From assembly GCA_937773605.1 (NCBI GenBank), contig CALJVP010000005.1, positions 1 through 64,000 of the forward strand: a stretch of 64,000 nt of DNA. The letters are read 5' to 3'. Position 1 is the stretch's first letter; each line of letters opens with the position of its first letter. A model generated the notes under the pieces. The model searched no databases. It saw only the letters and a list, made by a program, of their open reading frames with translations, and was not told the origin of the DNA. The position numbers and the translations under genes are program-made. Positions 63,125 through 64,000 of this stretch are shown one piece after another. Source of the DNA: an uncultured SAR86 cluster bacterium. Its GTDB lineage: Bacteria > Pseudomonadota > Gammaproteobacteria > Magnimaribacterales > Magnimaribacteraceae.

Positions 63125-64000
63125 CTAGAATATGTTTATTTCTTCTGTCACGACCTTCTCAAGATAAGCTGAAGGTTTGAATTCAGGACCGAGTTCCAGT
63201 TCAGCTTTCTTTAACCAGAAAAGAATCTTATCAAAACCAATAATATTACCGTAGAACATAGGACCGCCTTCATAGACGGGCCATCCATAACCGTTAGTCC
63301 AAACAATATCAATATCACTGGCACGTATTGCCATTCCTTCTTCTAAAATCTTGAACCCTTCATTGACCATTGGATAAAGGCATCTCTCCAGGATTTCTTC
63401 TTTCGTAATATCATCACGCATTCTAATTTGACGTTCTTCCCCGAACTTTCTAATTAAAGCTTCCACTTCAGGATCTGGCGATTTATTTCTGTTTTCATCG
63501 TAAATATAGAATCCTTTGCCTGATTTTTGTCCTAAGCGACCGGCTTCACATAAAACATCTCTTAACGTCTCGCTATTAGATGTGTCTTTGTTCCAGCCAA
63601 TATCGAGTCCTGCCAGATCCGACATGGCAAAAGGCCCCATTGGGAAACCAAAATCAAAAAGGGCATCATCTATGTCCCAAGGCAAGGCGCCTTCAAGAAT
63701 TAGTTTGTTTGCTTCTCTTTGTCTTTGCGCAAGAATTCTATTGCCCACAAAACCAGGACAAACTCCAACAACAGCAGCAATCTTCTGAATTTTCTTAGCT
63801 ATAGCCAGTGATGAGGCAACCACTGATTTAGAAGTTTTTTCTCCCCTGACAATTTCAAGCAGCCTCATGACATTGGCGGGACTAAAGAAATGCAGTCCAA
63901 TGACGTCTTCAGGGCGATTGGTCTCAGCCGCTATGACGTTGACATCCAATGCAGAAGTATTTGAAGCTAAAATAGCTCCTTCCTTGCATATGCCATCCAG
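63125..64000 (-). CDS. FadB/FadJ-type 3-hydroxyacyl-CoA dehydrogenase, 5' end outside window
   Basis: The frame is open to the right edge, with GAILASNTSALDVNVIA upstream of the first possible start, so this is the C-terminal part of a longer protein. It has HFFSPANVMRLLEIV (end of the NAD-binding domain), the family motif GFVGNRI, GPFAMSDLAGLDIGW and GQKSGKGFY, then the second C-terminal dehydrogenase domain (NGYGWPVYEGGPM). This is the layout of the multifunctional fatty acid oxidation alpha subunit or a bifunctional enoyl-CoA hydratase/dehydrogenase. It ends 3 bases from the broken TonB_C-domain gene. Confidence 0.9.
   Translation of the reverse strand: MDGICKEGAILASNTSALDVNVIAAETNRPEDVIGLHFFSPANVMRLLEIVRGEKTSKSVVASSLAIAKKIQKIAAVVGVCPGFVGNRILAQRQREANKLILEGALPWDIDDALFDFGFPMGPFAMSDLAGLDIGWNKDTSNSETLRDVLCEAGRLGQKSGKGFYIYDENRNKSPDPEVEALIRKFGEERQIRMRDDITKEEILERCLYPMVNEGFKILEEGMAIRASDIDIVWTNGYGWPVYEGGPMFYGNIIGFDKILFWLKKAELELGPEFKPSAYLEKVVTEEINIF

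Overview
The window reads as a chromosomal segment of a compact, AT-rich (clearly under half G+C by eye) Gram-negative bacterium, most likely a streamlined marine gammaproteobacterium of the SAR86 type. The class assignment rests on gene order typical of gammaproteobacteria: rpoE-rseA-mucD/degP-lepA-lepB-rnc-era-recO-acpS, ygfZ divergent from sdhE, queA-tgt-yajC-secD-secF, and suhB divergent from trmJ. It also has a PlsB-type acyltransferase and class Ia ribonucleotide reductase. The SAR86 label is inference from base composition, very short gaps, interlocking convergent stop codons and the many oxygenase, M20 and acyl-CoA genes. No rRNA gene or dnaA is present to settle it.

Layout. 0-12.3 kb: a ceramidase-like membrane protein cut by the left edge, a TauD-type dioxygenase, a rhodanese plus biotin-free carboxyltransferase pair, the nrdA-nrdB-ugpQ operon with twin NrdR boxes and a DnaA box, glpK, argF and a phosphoglycerate dehydrogenase. 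12.3-12.8 kb: the longest gene-free stretch, very AT-rich, with a cluster of DnaA boxes; transcription is mainly leftward to its left and mainly rightward to its right, so it is a candidate replication origin. 12.8-38.4 kb: dense housekeeping genes for DNA repair, sigma-E stress response, translation, protein export, tRNA modification, cell wall lipid recycling and phospholipid synthesis, ending with a GntR-regulated ABC exporter.

38.4-42.4 kb: an accessory island directly after tRNA-Glu. It has short direct repeats like integrase arm sites, small membrane and secreted proteins, a MORN-repeat protein with a TonB-like C-terminal domain, and several broken genes. A promoter-plus-start module is repeated four times here and appears to give nearly leaderless mRNAs. 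42.4-64 kb: a DUF885 peptidase, ABC-F ATPase, pseudoazurin, M20 hydrolases, a small-molecule metabolism run (chorismate mutase-like, AhpD-like, acyl-CoA synthetase, HIT, TauD), a Baeyer-Villiger monooxygenase, folE, an SDR, tRNA-Gly, rmuC, a PIF1-like helicase and a fatty-acid oxidation protein cut by the right edge. Two genes here (an EamA transporter and a TonB_C-domain protein) are broken by frameshifts.

Three tRNA genes are present (Leu-CAA, Glu-UUC, Gly-GCC). I see no CRISPR array, insertion sequence, prophage or intact integrase.
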